From: Candidatus Nitronereus thalassa
GTDB lineage: Bacteria > Nitrospirota > Nitrospiria > Nitrospirales > UBA8639
Reading direction: 5' to 3'
NCBI RefSeq assembly: GCF_032191465.1
Contig: NZ_JAQOUE010000001.1
Span: forward strand, 1-64,000
Length of the DNA: 64,000 nucleotides
Position numbers and translations under genes: made by a program. Shown here piece by piece: positions 1 through 9,100 of this stretch (position 1 is its first letter; every line of letters starts with the position of its first letter). The notes beneath the pieces were generated by a model. That model made no database searches. It was not told where the DNA came from and was given only the letters and a program-made list of their open reading frames with translations.

Positions 1-16
1 TAAATTTTCCTCTTGC

Positions 17-1270
17 TTACGGCTGTCCCCCAACCGCTTGCGCTAAATTCGTCTCTGCCGCACGGAACTGTCCTAGGGAATCCACATACGAAAGTTGGGC
101 GGTGATCAGGTCATCTTGTACCACGATCAATTGCAGTAAACCGATTTTCCCCTCCCGGTAGGAAATTTCGATAAACCGGAAATTTTCATCGATTCGATCG
201 AGCACCTCGGCTTCAAATACCTCTACAGATTGAAGAGCCGCCTGGTACGCTTGAAAAGCCGTTTCCACTTCCCGCTCGATATTCCGAGTGACGGCGACAA
301 CTTGGTGCCGGCTTCGATTGAGCTCTCCACCCTGCGTGACGAGTTCGCCTTGCTTCCGATCGAATAGGGGAAGAGGAATGCTGACCCCTCCGCCCACGAT
401 TTTGCTGGCGCCTTCAGGTCCCTCGGTTTCGGTCTGATAGAAACCTTGAAACGTGGGATTCGGCACGATAAGCCGACGGGTCAGATCCATGGCGGCTTTT
501 ACCCGGGCCACCTCCCTTTTCGCGGCTATCAGATCAGGCCGCTGCGCCTGTGCACTCTGAAGAAGGTCAGGCAATAGAACGGCTTTGGGTGAATTCCGGA
601 GTTGGCCGCTCAACTCGATCGAGCGATCAGGCTCCCATCCCAGCAACCGCCGGAGGTCCACCAAGGCATTTTGGAATAAGGCTTCGGCCACGAAGGTCTC
701 CTTCCGTGACTGGCCATAGCGGATTTCCGCCAAGTTGGATTCCATAATAGGCGCCACGCCGGCTTTGAACCGCGCTTTGGAGGCATTGCGGATACGCAGG
801 TTTAATTTCTCGATTTCCTTCCTCAATTCAAGGCGTTTTTTCAAGGTGAGCGCTTGGAAGAACGCGCGTGTCACCTGCCCGGTGATAACCCGCTCGCGAT
901 CCTTGACCTGGGCTTCGACTCGGGTCACACTTCGAGTTGCCGCCTCTCTTCGGAGTCCACGTTGCCCGGCAACCTCCACTTCTTGTGACAGCGTAACCTG
1001 AAAATCCGATTCATTCCCTGATCCCGGATTATTTCGATTCCACGCCTGACCATTGAGACTTGGATTAAACCGATTGAAGAGCCGGGACCTCACTTCACGC
1101 CCTCTGGCCACTTCCACCTCTTGTCGGATAGCCAGGAGATCGGGATTGCGCTCAAGAGCAGTCTTGACAGCTTGCTCTACGGTCAACGACTCCACAGCAT
1201 CGACGGGATGACTCCCCAAGCTCAGCAAGAGAAGCACAAGGAATAGGTATCTCAATTGTTTTCGCGTCAT
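17..1270 (-). CDS. TolC/CzcC-type outer-membrane efflux protein
   Basis: The product (about 417 aa) is an outer-membrane channel protein of the OEP/TolC family, the exit duct of an RND-type heavy-metal pump. An N-terminal signal peptide (YLFLVLLLLSLGSHPVDA) is followed by the typical opening TVEQAVKTALERNPDLLAIR and long helical repeats. A longer reading frame begins at 1393, but the ATG at 1270 has a GAGGG ribosome site and puts the signal peptide at the N-terminus; the extra upstream codons lie in a repeat. The gene points off the left edge, so membrane-fusion and pump genes could lie just outside. It is only distantly similar to the two CusC-like proteins further right, so its metal may differ. 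Confidence 0.85.
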   Translation of the reverse strand: MTRKQLRYLFLVLLLLSLGSHPVDAVESLTVEQAVKTALERNPDLLAIRQEVEVARGREVRSRLFNRFNPSLNGQAWNRNNPGSGNESDFQVTLSQEVEVAGQRGLRREAATRSVTRVEAQVKDRERVITGQVTRAFFQALTLKKRLELRKEIEKLNLRIRNASKARFKAGVAPIMESNLAEIRYGQSRKETFVAEALFQNALVDLRRLLGWEPDRSIELSGQLRNSPKAVLLPDLLQSAQAQRPDLIAAKREVARVKAAMDLTRRLIVPNPTFQGFYQTETEGPEGASKIVGGGVSIPLPLFDRKQGELVTQGGELNRSRHQVVAVTRNIEREVETAFQAYQAALQSVEVFEAEVLDRIDENFRFIEISYREGKIGLLQLIVVQDDLITAQLSYVDSLGQFRAAETNLAQAVGGQP

Positions 1271-1340
1271 GATGTCTGTCCCTCGTAAGCGGCGGACCAA
1301 TCTGCAGAATGAAAATGCCTTGACCTGTCCAAACGTCTGT

Positions 1341-1430
1341 TGTAGCTGCGCCATCTCATGGCGCCTCTCTCTGGCGCGCGGGAGAGGCAGCATGAGATGC
1401 TGCAGCTACAGGAGAACGTTATTTTCTACA
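1341..1430. repeat. REP-like palindromic repeat, copy 1
   Basis: An imperfect inverted repeat with arms TGTAGCTGCGCCATCTCATG and CATGAGATGCTGCAGCTACA around a short loop, followed on the right by ATTTTCTACA. Related full copies lie at 20680-20769 and 56516-56584, and half copies at 37143-37190 and 43315-43353. It lies in the spacer upstream of the TolC-type gene. Confidence 0.85.
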
Positions 1431-1516
1431 TAAAAATGAAAGGGAAGAAATGATTTTCCCTCTTGTACCATTTCAGACTTTTGAAGATTTGTTCGAGTCA
1501 GAAACTCAAAAGGAAA

Positions 1517-1993
1517 TTAAGCGGAGAGAATTGGAGGAGCGCGAGGGGAACGTGTTGGGGGTAAACTCGAAAGTGGTGTTTTAGCGGGGGACCTGTCAAT
1601 TCGAGAAATAACAGATAAGAACGGTGTTTCCGCTTCACAAGCAACAACACCATCACTAGTTGAATCCGAAGTTGAATCCGACACACAACCTTCAAGAATC
1701 GGATCGATCGAGGAATTGAGAACAGAAAAGCTGTAGGTAGAGTGCTCAAGGCCATGTGAAAGGTGGGTTGAGGAGTCAGGAGTTCCAAACGGTTCCCCTG
1801 GTGAAAAAGAATCATGATGATGTTGATGATCTTCATAGGCACAAACGGGGGTGTTAGATAAAACCGTGTGGTAGGTTCCACCATGAGTGTGACCCGACAT
1901 CCCATGAGCATGATCGGCTTCAGGATGGATGTGAACCCAAGGTAGGATAACTACCCAAAGAATCAACCATGCTCTCAGAAACGTGTTAAACAT
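1517..1993 (-). CDS. His-rich small exported protein (CzcI/DUF2946-like)
   Basis: A product of about 158 aa. The hydrophobic N-terminus (FLRAWLILWVVILPW) is followed by a dense histidine region (HIHPEADHAHGMSGHTHGG, then DHQHHHD), and the C-terminus is rich in Pro/Arg with the end SPRAPPILSA. A signal or anchor segment plus His clusters and an RAPP-type tail recall the small proteins that accompany czc/cus efflux genes (CzcI, DUF2946); this assignment is by resemblance only. The start is set at the ATG at 1993, because the frame upstream of it is encoded by a mobile-looking 125-bp repeat. A weak ribosome site suggests the repeat replaced the native upstream region. Confidence 0.6.
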   Translation of the reverse strand: MFNTFLRAWLILWVVILPWVHIHPEADHAHGMSGHTHGGTYHTVLSNTPVCAYEDHQHHHDSFSPGEPFGTPDSSTHLSHGLEHSTYSFSVLNSSIDPILEGCVSDSTSDSTSDGVVACEAETPFLSVISRIDRSPAKTPLSSLPPTRSPRAPPILSA

Positions 1994-2012
1994 TTCTTTT
2001 ACCCAATATTCC

Positions 2013-2137
2013 TTACTAAACCTGCCAGGAAAGCCCCTTGCTTTGCATGGGGATGAATGGCAGCCCGGAGCGAACGAAAGCAATAGTTTGTTTTAGGTTT
2101 TTAAGAAGCCCCGCCCTTTGGGCGGGGAGTTTCACTT
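2013..2137 (+). repeat. 125-bp dispersed repeat with two hairpins, copy 1
   Basis: This 125-bp unit is repeated at 20840-20964 with a single base difference (CCCCTTGC here, CCCCGTGC there). It contains CCTGCCA...TGGCAG enclosing an inner AAGCCCC...GGGG hairpin, then a strong stem CCCCGCCC-TTT-GGGCGGGG followed by AGTTTCAC. It has no reading frame of its own. The layout resembles the right end and omega-RNA region of IS200/IS605-type elements, but no transposase or TnpB is visible. It sits 20 bp upstream of the His-rich gene. Confidence 0.8.
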
Positions 2138-2247
2138 TATATCTAATCGGGTTTTCCGGCTCAGTAATTTAGACTACCACACATTGTGGAATAAAACACA
2201 CAAATAAAATTCAACAAGAATGGCTGGATTTTTTGGGATCTGGCCAA

Positions 2248-2427
2248 TCACATCTCTGCCAACTCACCTGCACGAATTTTTTTCACCAATGTGTTCCAGG
2301 CCTCTTTGTTTAGCTTCGTCAAATTTCCTTCTTCCCCAATTAAAACTTCTTCTGAACTTTGGTTGAGAACAACTTCAGGGCATGCTCCACATGCTGGACA
2401 TAATGAGACTTTCTTCGATTCAATCAT
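2248..2427 (-). CDS. 59-aa Cys-cluster protein coupled to MerR
   Basis: A 59-residue protein starting MIESKKVSLCPACGACPEV, with three cysteines in CPACGAC and a charged, helical remainder ending in GELAEM. The ATG overlaps the stop of the MerR gene as ATGA, so the two should be translationally coupled. The CPACGACP motif could bind a thiophilic metal or zinc. I do not recognise a named family. The overlap, codon usage and Cys motif make it a credible gene despite its length. A plausible role is as a metal-binding or sensing partner of the regulator; this is inference. Confidence 0.75.
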   Translation of the reverse strand: MIESKKVSLCPACGACPEVVLNQSSEEVLIGEEGNLTKLNKEAWNTLVKKIRAGELAEM

Positions 2428-2852
2428 CTCACGACCCTCCTTTGTTTAGTTTTACGTTGTATTTTGGGGCAAATAGCTGATCCGCTTGGTTTGAAATCCG
2501 GTGGACACTTCTGACGCATGGCACCCACGAGCTTCTTTTCGATTTCTTTCAAGTCGGCAATCTTCCGACGAAGTCCTTGAAGGCTTTGCTTGAGTGTGTG
2601 TTGCACATGGCCGCATGGACAATGTCCCCGGTCAGCCAGGTCTAAGAAGGTTTTAATATCCTTTAGCGTGAGCCCAAGGGTTTGGGCTTTCTTTATAAAC
2701 ATCAGACGGTCAATTATGGGGAACGCATAAGTCCGATATCCTGCTGAAGTGCGTACTGGTTGGGGAAGCAATCTTACCTCCTCATAGTATCGGATGGTTT
2801 TTATGGGTACCCCCGCCTGTTTAGCGATAGTTCCAATGAATAAAGTCTTCAT
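2424..2852 (-). CDS. MerR-family heavy-metal-responsive regulator
   Basis: A 142-aa regulator. The N-terminal winged helix-turn-helix (residues 5-70, with VPIKTIRYYEEVRLLPQP and SAGYRTY) is typical of MerR. It is followed by the dimerisation helix and cysteines at residues 78, 80 (HCPCGH), 116 (KCPP) and 128. The Cys spacing is closest to thiolate sensors of Hg/Cd/Pb/Zn rather than CueR, which lacks the first pair. Its own promoter carries a 20-bp spacer with a dyad, as expected for MerR control, so autoregulation is likely. The ATG lies only 8 nt from the -10 box, implying a leaderless or nearly leaderless mRNA. Confidence 0.9.
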   Translation of the reverse strand: MKTLFIGTIAKQAGVPIKTIRYYEEVRLLPQPVRTSAGYRTYAFPIIDRLMFIKKAQTLGLTLKDIKTFLDLADRGHCPCGHVQHTLKQSLQGLRRKIADLKEIEKKLVGAMRQKCPPDFKPSGSAICPKIQRKTKQRRVVR

Positions 2853-2860
2853 ATTTTTGT

Positions 2861-2892
2861 AGTATAAACCCTCCAGCTAAGTGGAGAGTCAA
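2861..2892 (-). promoter_or_regulatory. MerR-type promoter/operator with 20-bp spacer
   Basis: Read on the minus strand: TTGACT, 20-bp spacer, TATACT. The spacer contains the dyad CTCCA-CTTAGC-TGGAG. Long 19-20-bp spacers with a central dyad are the hallmark of MerR-controlled promoters. The -10 box ends 8 nt before the merR ATG. Confidence 0.8.
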
Positions 2893-2986
2893 GGGCGATT
2901 TGGAAAATAATTTTCCCGAGGGTTTCGACATAGATTGAATTGGACTCCTTCATTTTTCCTTGCGGAAGCAGCGTTGCGGGAATATA

Positions 2987-3358
2987 ATGAAAAACAATAT
3001 GAGAAACTCACGAAGAATTTTAATAGTGTTTCTTGTTGGTCTCTTTCTTTCCCTCAGCTTCAATGCCTATGCTTGCCTTGTTCCGATTTATGGCGGCATG
3101 AAAGTGAGCCACGGGAGTGATTGCACCACCCCGGGGGAAGAACCAGCTTCGCAATTTTGTCAGGGGTTTAAATCCCTCGCGGTCCAATCCGGACCGGATA
3201 TTTCCTCTCCAGACATTCCAAATTTGGTACTTGCTGAGAAAGTTCCTTTTTTCTTTCCCGGTTTTGTTACGAGTAGTCAATTCTTACCCATAGCTACAAG
3301 AGGGCAAGTTGTGCCCCCGAAGGATACTCTTGTCCTCATTTCAGTTTTTCGTATTTGA
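2987..3358 (+). CDS. Small exported Cys/His protein upstream of cusCBA-1
   Basis: A product of about 123 aa with a signal-like N-terminus (ILIVFLVGLFLSLSFNAYA), then CLVPIYGGMKVSHGSDC, another Cys (QFCQGFKS), and a hydrophobic end (TLVLISVFRI). It shares this plan, and the position upstream of efflux or metal-regulatory genes, with the proteins at 9551 and 49994 (C-x-P...H...DC...K and a terminal L-F/I-S-V-F/L motif). All three are therefore best seen as one divergent family of periplasmic metal-binding proteins, functionally like CzcI. The ATG at 2987 is preferred over upstream starts; the ATG at 2999 is an alternative. Function is inferred from context. Confidence 0.6.
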   Translation: MKNNMRNSRRILIVFLVGLFLSLSFNAYACLVPIYGGMKVSHGSDCTTPGEEPASQFCQGFKSLAVQSGPDISSPDIPNLVLAEKVPFFFPGFVTSSQFLPIATRGQVVPPKDTLVLISVFRI

Positions 3359-3414
3359 TACCCTCCTCGTTTTCTCTTCACACCCCCTAATTTTCTGAGT
3401 TAACAGATTAAAAG

Positions 3415-3446
3415 GCAATCTTTCTGTTGTATCAGGAAAGATTGTC
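3415..3446 (+). other. Intercistronic stem-loop before cusC-1
   Basis: GCAATCTTTC pairs with GAAAGATTGT around a 12-nt interior. It lies between the small Cys/His gene and the first cusC gene. There is no T-tract, so it is more likely a processing or partial termination element than a full terminator. Confidence 0.45.
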
Positions 3447-3515
3447 GAGCCTAGTTTTCTCTATCTCCCCATTCTTTTCATAGAAGAGAAGGGCTGGTTC
3501 GGATTGGAGAATCAT

Positions 3516-4787
3516 ATGAAACCAGTAAGATTTTACTGGCAGTGGTTGTTGCTCAGCACCTTTTTGCTTGGACTGCCTTGGCCCATCTCGGCAGGGGCTC
3601 AGATTTCAAGCAAAGAGATCATACAACTTGGTCCGCTCATTCAAGAAGCGCTTGAAAACAATCCGGAATTGGTAGCGGAACAAGCCCTGGTTGAAGCGAT
3701 GATTGAGCGCGTTCCGCAAAGTAAATCATTGGATGATCCCGAATTAACCCTTAGCCTATGGAATACACCAAACTCGTTGGATGTGACACGGTCGGACCGG
3801 ACCATCTTCGGACTCTCACAACAATTTCCTTATCCCGGCACCTTATCTCAGCAGGAACACATTGCCGAGAAAGTCGTGGCGCAAGCGCAACAACGTTTGA
3901 CGGGAAAGAAACGAGAAATCATTGCGGCAGTGAAGACAGCGTATTATGAACTGTTTTATGCCCACCAGGCCATTGAGGTTCACCATCAGGAGGCCAAGCG
4001 TCTCAAGCAATTTTTTGATGCGGCGACAGCCAAGTTCCGTGTCGGCAAAGGGACCCAAGTGGATGTATTGAAAGCTCAAGTCGAACAGTCGAAGTGGTTT
4101 CAGCACCTTCCTGTTCTTGAACAGCAAAAGCAGACAGCTCAGGCTCACCTCAACACGATTTTAAATCGTGATGCTGAGGCTTCGTTGGGTGTTCCTCTCG
4201 AACCGATGAGTGAGCCCAAGACCCTTTCATTGGAGCATCTTCAAAACCAAGCTGTTCAGCAGCGGCCGGAAATCCTCGAAGCTGCGTTGGCAGTGCAGCA
4301 ATTTGATGCCACGATCAAACTGGCAGAACTCCAAACCTATCCCCACCTTCGAGTTGAGGCGCAGCGCTGGCTGAACCGCAATGAAGAAGATGGATTCGGC
4401 GGCATTGTGTCCATCAACCTTCCGTTTGCCTTTTGGACGAAGCCCAAATATGAGGCTGGCGTTCGAGAAGCCAAGGCCCACCGGGAAGTCGCACAATTCA
4501 AAAAAAGAACGTTGGAAAACCAGACGCGGTTCCAGATTCAAGACCTGATGGCACGGATAACGGCAAAGAGAAAGATTCTCGACCTGTATCAGACCACCGT
4601 TCTTCCTCAGGCCAAGCTCACGTTGAGGGCAGCTATTGCCGGCTATCGAACCGATCGCAACGACTTTTTGGATCTCATTGAAGCTGATCGGGCCTTGCTC
4701 ACTTATCAGTTGGAATTTGTCCGAGCGTTCGTGGATTGGGAACAGTTGCTGGCAAAATTGGAACGAGTCGTCGGGACGGAATTATGA
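3516..4787 (+). CDS. cusC: CusC-like outer-membrane efflux channel (operon 1)
   Basis: A TolC/OEP-family protein of about 423 aa, the outer-membrane part of a tripartite Cus pump. It has a signal peptide (WLLLSTFLLGLPWPISAGAQ), the LGPLIQEALENNPELVAEQA opening, and two long helical hairpin halves with the repeated form AKFRVGKGTQVDVLKAQVE. The ATG at 3516 has GGAGA at the right spacing, so it is preferred over the TTG at 3504. It is followed 16 bp later by cusB and then cusA. It is clearly related to the protein at 10012, sharing the F-R/K-VGKG and LNTILNR-type motifs, which suggests the two operons are paralogous. Confidence 0.88.
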   Translation: MKPVRFYWQWLLLSTFLLGLPWPISAGAQISSKEIIQLGPLIQEALENNPELVAEQALVEAMIERVPQSKSLDDPELTLSLWNTPNSLDVTRSDRTIFGLSQQFPYPGTLSQQEHIAEKVVAQAQQRLTGKKREIIAAVKTAYYELFYAHQAIEVHHQEAKRLKQFFDAATAKFRVGKGTQVDVLKAQVEQSKWFQHLPVLEQQKQTAQAHLNTILNRDAEASLGVPLEPMSEPKTLSLEHLQNQAVQQRPEILEAALAVQQFDATIKLAELQTYPHLRVEAQRWLNRNEEDGFGGIVSINLPFAFWTKPKYEAGVREAKAHREVAQFKKRTLENQTRFQIQDLMARITAKRKILDLYQTTVLPQAKLTLRAAIAGYRTDRNDFLDLIEADRALLTYQLEFVRAFVDWEQLLAKLERVVGTEL

Positions 4788-4803
4788 AAAGGAAGGTTTG
4801 GTC

Positions 4804-6153
4804 ATGAAGACGCAAGAACGCTCTCTGAACCAAATCCGTTGGATGGCCATAGCCCTCGGGATAGTGGCCCTAGTTGGGGGTGGATGGTGGGTAAACGAAA
4901 AGCTGGGACTTTACCCCCGTGGCACTGCGACAGTGATTTCTCAGCCTGGCACTCAAAACATGCCGAAGATGGCAGGCATGGAAATGAATACCATGTCAGA
5001 TCAGGCTGCTATGCAGTCTGCGCAGGCCTCACCGATGGTGTCATCTCTCAAACAACAAATGATTGGCGTGCAAACCGCACTGGTGGAGAAACGTCGTCTT
5101 TCCACGACAGTTCGAGCCGCCGGGCGTGTAACGTATAACGAACAGCACATTGCCTATGTCAATCTTCGGATTTCAGGTTGGATCGAAGGCCTTTACGTGG
5201 ATTTCACCGGCAAGGCAGTTCACAAAGGCCAGCCACTTTTTACTCTGTACAGTCCTGAGTTGGTCGCCACACAGGAGGAATATCTGCTGGCCTTGCAAGC
5301 CATAGAAGAGGTTCAAGCAAGTCCAGTCCCTGATGTCCACCACCAGGCCCAACAAGTCCTTGAGGCGGCAAGAGATCGGTTGCGCCTGTGGACGTTGACT
5401 GATGACCAGATCGAGGATTTGGAGTTTCAAGGGACACCCAACCACGCCGTGACGATATTTTCCCCCATCAGCGGCCATGTCATTGACAAAACCGCGTTTC
5501 AGGGCATGTTTGTTCAACCTGAAATGACGATGTATACCATTGCCGATCTTTCCACGATTTGGGTTCAGGCTGATGTGTATGAATATGAACTGCCTTTTAT
5601 CCAAATGGGACAATCGGCAACGTTCACCCTGGAAGCCTTCCCGGGAGAAACATTTTCCGGACGTGTGACCTATATTTACCCCTATCTCAACAAAGAGTCC
5701 CGCACGGTGCAGATACGCCTTGAATTTCCGAATCCACATATTCGGCTCAAACCTGACATGTATGGCACGGTTCTCATCCAAGTGGAGCGAGAACCCAAGC
5801 TAGCCATACCGGACCAGGCTGTGCTCGACTCGGGACTTCGACAAGTCGTGTTTGTCGCACAAGAGAAAGGGATGTTTGAACCGAGAGAGGTCACGCTCGG
5901 GCCAAAGGTGGGTTCCTTCTTCGAGGTGACTGACGGTTTGAAAGAAGGGGAGCGCATCGTGACATCCGGCACATTCCTCTTGGATTCGGAAAGCAAGCTC
6001 ATGGCCACGAGTAACATGATGGGAGCGTTGGGGATGGGCGGTGTCAAAATGGAACAGGCCCAGATGGGCGAGATGGACATGGGCAACATGAATATGAGTG
6101 GGATGGATAAGAAGATGGATATGAAAAACGCCGAAAGGAAAGCTCCCCAATGA
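4804..6153 (+). CDS. cusB: CusB-like periplasmic adaptor (operon 1)
   Basis: A membrane-fusion protein of about 449 aa of the HlyD/CusB family. An N-terminal transmembrane helix (about residues 10-30) leads to a Met-rich segment (NMPKMAGMEMNTMS). This is followed by the barrel-sandwich and alpha-hairpin region (SGWIEGLYVDFTGKAVHKGQ, YSPELVATQEEYL), a beta-barrel part (VYEYELPFIQMGQ) and the membrane-proximal domain. The C-terminal tail is again Met-rich (EMDMGNMNMSGMDKKMDM), which fits binding of Cu(I) or Ag(I). The ATG at 4804 has GGAAGG upstream. The stop overlaps the cusA start as ATGA, showing tight coupling. Confidence 0.9.
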   Translation: MKTQERSLNQIRWMAIALGIVALVGGGWWVNEKLGLYPRGTATVISQPGTQNMPKMAGMEMNTMSDQAAMQSAQASPMVSSLKQQMIGVQTALVEKRRLSTTVRAAGRVTYNEQHIAYVNLRISGWIEGLYVDFTGKAVHKGQPLFTLYSPELVATQEEYLLALQAIEEVQASPVPDVHHQAQQVLEAARDRLRLWTLTDDQIEDLEFQGTPNHAVTIFSPISGHVIDKTAFQGMFVQPEMTMYTIADLSTIWVQADVYEYELPFIQMGQSATFTLEAFPGETFSGRVTYIYPYLNKESRTVQIRLEFPNPHIRLKPDMYGTVLIQVEREPKLAIPDQAVLDSGLRQVVFVAQEKGMFEPREVTLGPKVGSFFEVTDGLKEGERIVTSGTFLLDSESKLMATSNMMGALGMGGVKMEQAQMGEMDMGNMNMSGMDKKMDMKNAERKAPQ

Positions 6154-9100
6154 TTGAACGAATCATAGGTTGGAGTGGGCGCAATGGTTTTTTGGTGGGG
6201 TTGCTGGTTCTCTTTCTCATGGGTTGGGGAATCTGGGTCGTGGCTCGAACGCCTCTTGATGCCTTGCCCGATTTGTCAGATGTCCAGGTGATTGTGTTTA
6301 CCGAATGGCCAGGTCGCAGTCCGGATTTGGTTGAGGATCAAATCACCTACCCCATTGTCACCTCCATGTTGGGAGCCCCAAAGATTAAATATGTGCGAGG
6401 ACAATCCTTCCTTGGTCTCTCCTTTGTCTACATCGTGTTTCAAGATGGGACCGATATGTACTGGGCAAGAAGTCGTGTCGTGGAATATATGCAAGGCGTG
6501 ACGGATAAACTCCCTGAAGGAGTCGCTCCCACACTAGGCCCTGATGCCACAGGAGTTGGCTGGGTCTTTCAGTATGCCCTGGTAGATGAGGGCGGCCAAC
6601 ACAGTTTAGCCGATCTGCGATCATTTCAAGATTGGTATCTGCGCTATTGGCTCCAAAGCGTGCCAGGTGTCGCAGAGGTGGCATCGATTGGTGGGTTTGT
6701 GAAGCAGTATCAAGTGCAGGTGGACCCCGTAAAACTGCAAGGGTACGGCATTGGCCTGTCCGAGGTCATCCAGGCGATCCGCCGAAGCAACAACGAGGTC
6801 GGAGGACGGGTGATTGAGGCCAGTGAACGGGAATACATGGTGCGAGGACGAGGGTATATCCGTTCCCAGGATGATCTCCGAAGCATACCCCTTGGCACGG
6901 ACCAGCACGGCACGCCGATTACCGTTCAGGATGTTGCTCACGTCACGATTGGGCCAGATATGCGGCGAGGCATCGCAGAACTGGATGGAACGGGAGAGGT
7001 GGTGGGGGGCATCGTCATCATGCGCTACGGAGAAAATGCCCTTGAAGTGATTGACCGGGTGAAACAGAAATTGAAAGAAATTAAACCGTCTATTCCCGAA
7101 GGCATTCGGGTGGTTCCCGTGTATGATCGGTCTGACCTGATCCTTCGCGCCGTCGCCACATTAAAAGAAAAGCTGATTGAAATTAGCATAGTCGTCAGCC
7201 TAGTCAGCTTGGTCTTTCTCTTTCACCTTCGGTCAGCGCTGGTGCCGATTCTTTTGCTGCCCGTAGCCGTGTTGCTGTCTTTCATTGCGATGTATTACCT
7301 GGGGATCAGCTCGAATGTGATGTCACTTTCAGGCATCGCGATCGCGATTGGGACCATGGTCGATGCGGTCATTGTCATGGTGGAAAATGCGCACCGGCGT
7401 TTAGAAGAGTGGGAGCAACAGGGTCAAATCGGGTCCCGAGAGGAAATTATTATTCGGGCGGCCCAAGAAGTAGGCAAGCCCCTCTTTTTTTCCTTGCTGA
7501 TCATCACAGTCTCTTTTCTGCCCATATTCACCTTGGAGGCACAGGAAGGACGACTGTTTAAGCCGCTTGCCTATACGAAAACGTTTGCCATGTTTTTTGC
7601 CGCTCTGGTCTCGATCACCGTGGCTCCCTTGTTGATGTGCTGGTTCATTCGGGGTCGGATTACCTCAGAACGTCGAAATCCTTTAAACCGATTGCTTATT
7701 TGGATGTACCACCCCCTCGTGAAAGGCGTGTTACGTATCCGATGGCTGGTGGTAGGACTCGCGATTGGAAGCATGATCTTGGTAGTCCCCCTCTATGAAA
7801 AGCTTGGAGCTGAATTCATGCCCCCATTAAACGAAGGCACGATGTTGTATATGCCCACATCTCTTCCGGGCCTGTCAGTTCAGAAAGCCAGTCAGATTCT
7901 TCAAACTCAGGATCGATTGTTGAAGGAGTTTCCCGAGGTGGACCGGGTGATGGGGAAAATGGGCCGGGCGCGCACCGCTACAGATCCAGCTCCATTAAAT
8001 ATGGCCGAAACCATTGTGGCATTAAAACCCCAGGAAGAATGGCGGCCAGGCATGACATGGGACAAGCTAATTGCGGAAATGGACCAGCGGGTAAAACTTC
8101 CTGGAATGCCGAACATTTGGTGGATGCCGATTCAAACCCGAACAGAAATGCTCGCCACCGGTATCCGCAGTAGTCTGGGAATAAAAATCTTAGGACCTCA
8201 GTTGGAGGCACTGGAACGGTTGGGTTTACAGATTGAAGGCCTCCTTCAATCCCTCGCCGGAACCAGGAGTGCCTATGCCGAACGGGTCACCGGAGGATAC
8301 TATTTGGACATTGACGTGAATCGCGTGGCAGCAGCCCGATACGGGTTGACCGTGGCAGATGTTCAAGATGTCATTGAATCGGCTATAGGCGGAAAAAATA
8401 TTACCTGGACTGTGGAAGGCCGTGAACGCTATCCCATTAACGTTCGGTACCCTCGCGAACTGCGCCAGGATGTTGATGCCCTCAAGCGTGTTCTCGTGAC
8501 AACACCCCAAGGAGAACATATTCCACTCGCACAACTGTCTACCATCTCTAAGACAACCGGTCCACCATCAATCAGGGACGAGAATGGATCTCTTGCCAGC
8601 ATTGTATTTGTCGATGTCGCCGGGCAGGATCTAGGAAGCTATGTCCAGAAGGCCAAGGCACTGATTCAAGAACACGTGACACTTCCAGATGGGTACTCGT
8701 TACAATGGGCAGGGCAATACCAATATCTCGAACGGGCTCAACAACAACTTCAGATCGTCATTCCCTTAACACTATTTCTCATTTTCATGTTGTTGTACCT
8801 TATTTTTCGGTCCATACCTCGCTGCCTGCTGGTCCTTCTTTCTGTCCCATTCTCCATGGTTGGTGCCATCTGGTACTTACATTATCTTGGATATAATCTT
8901 AGCGTGGCCGTCTGGGTAGGACTTATTGCTTTGGCGGGTGTGGCAGCCGAAACCGGTGTGATCATGATCATGTTTCTTGATAACGCCTGCGCTCGTCGGC
9001 AACAGGAAAACCAACTTCAAACATTGGCCGATTTACGTGAAGCCATCATTGAAGGCGCGGTGCTTCGTGTCAGACCAAAACTCATGACCGCTTCCGCGAT

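Noticed and set aside
1498-1911. A 137-codon minus-strand frame overlapping the His-rich gene
   Set aside because: Same strand but different frame from the His-rich protein, which has a proper signal peptide and His clusters; this frame has neither a sensible start nor a recognisable fold.
2929-2960. A sigma-54 promoter upstream of the first small Cys/His gene
   Set aside because: TTGGACTCC and CCTTGCGG are present but the GG-to-GC distance is too long for a -24/-12 promoter.
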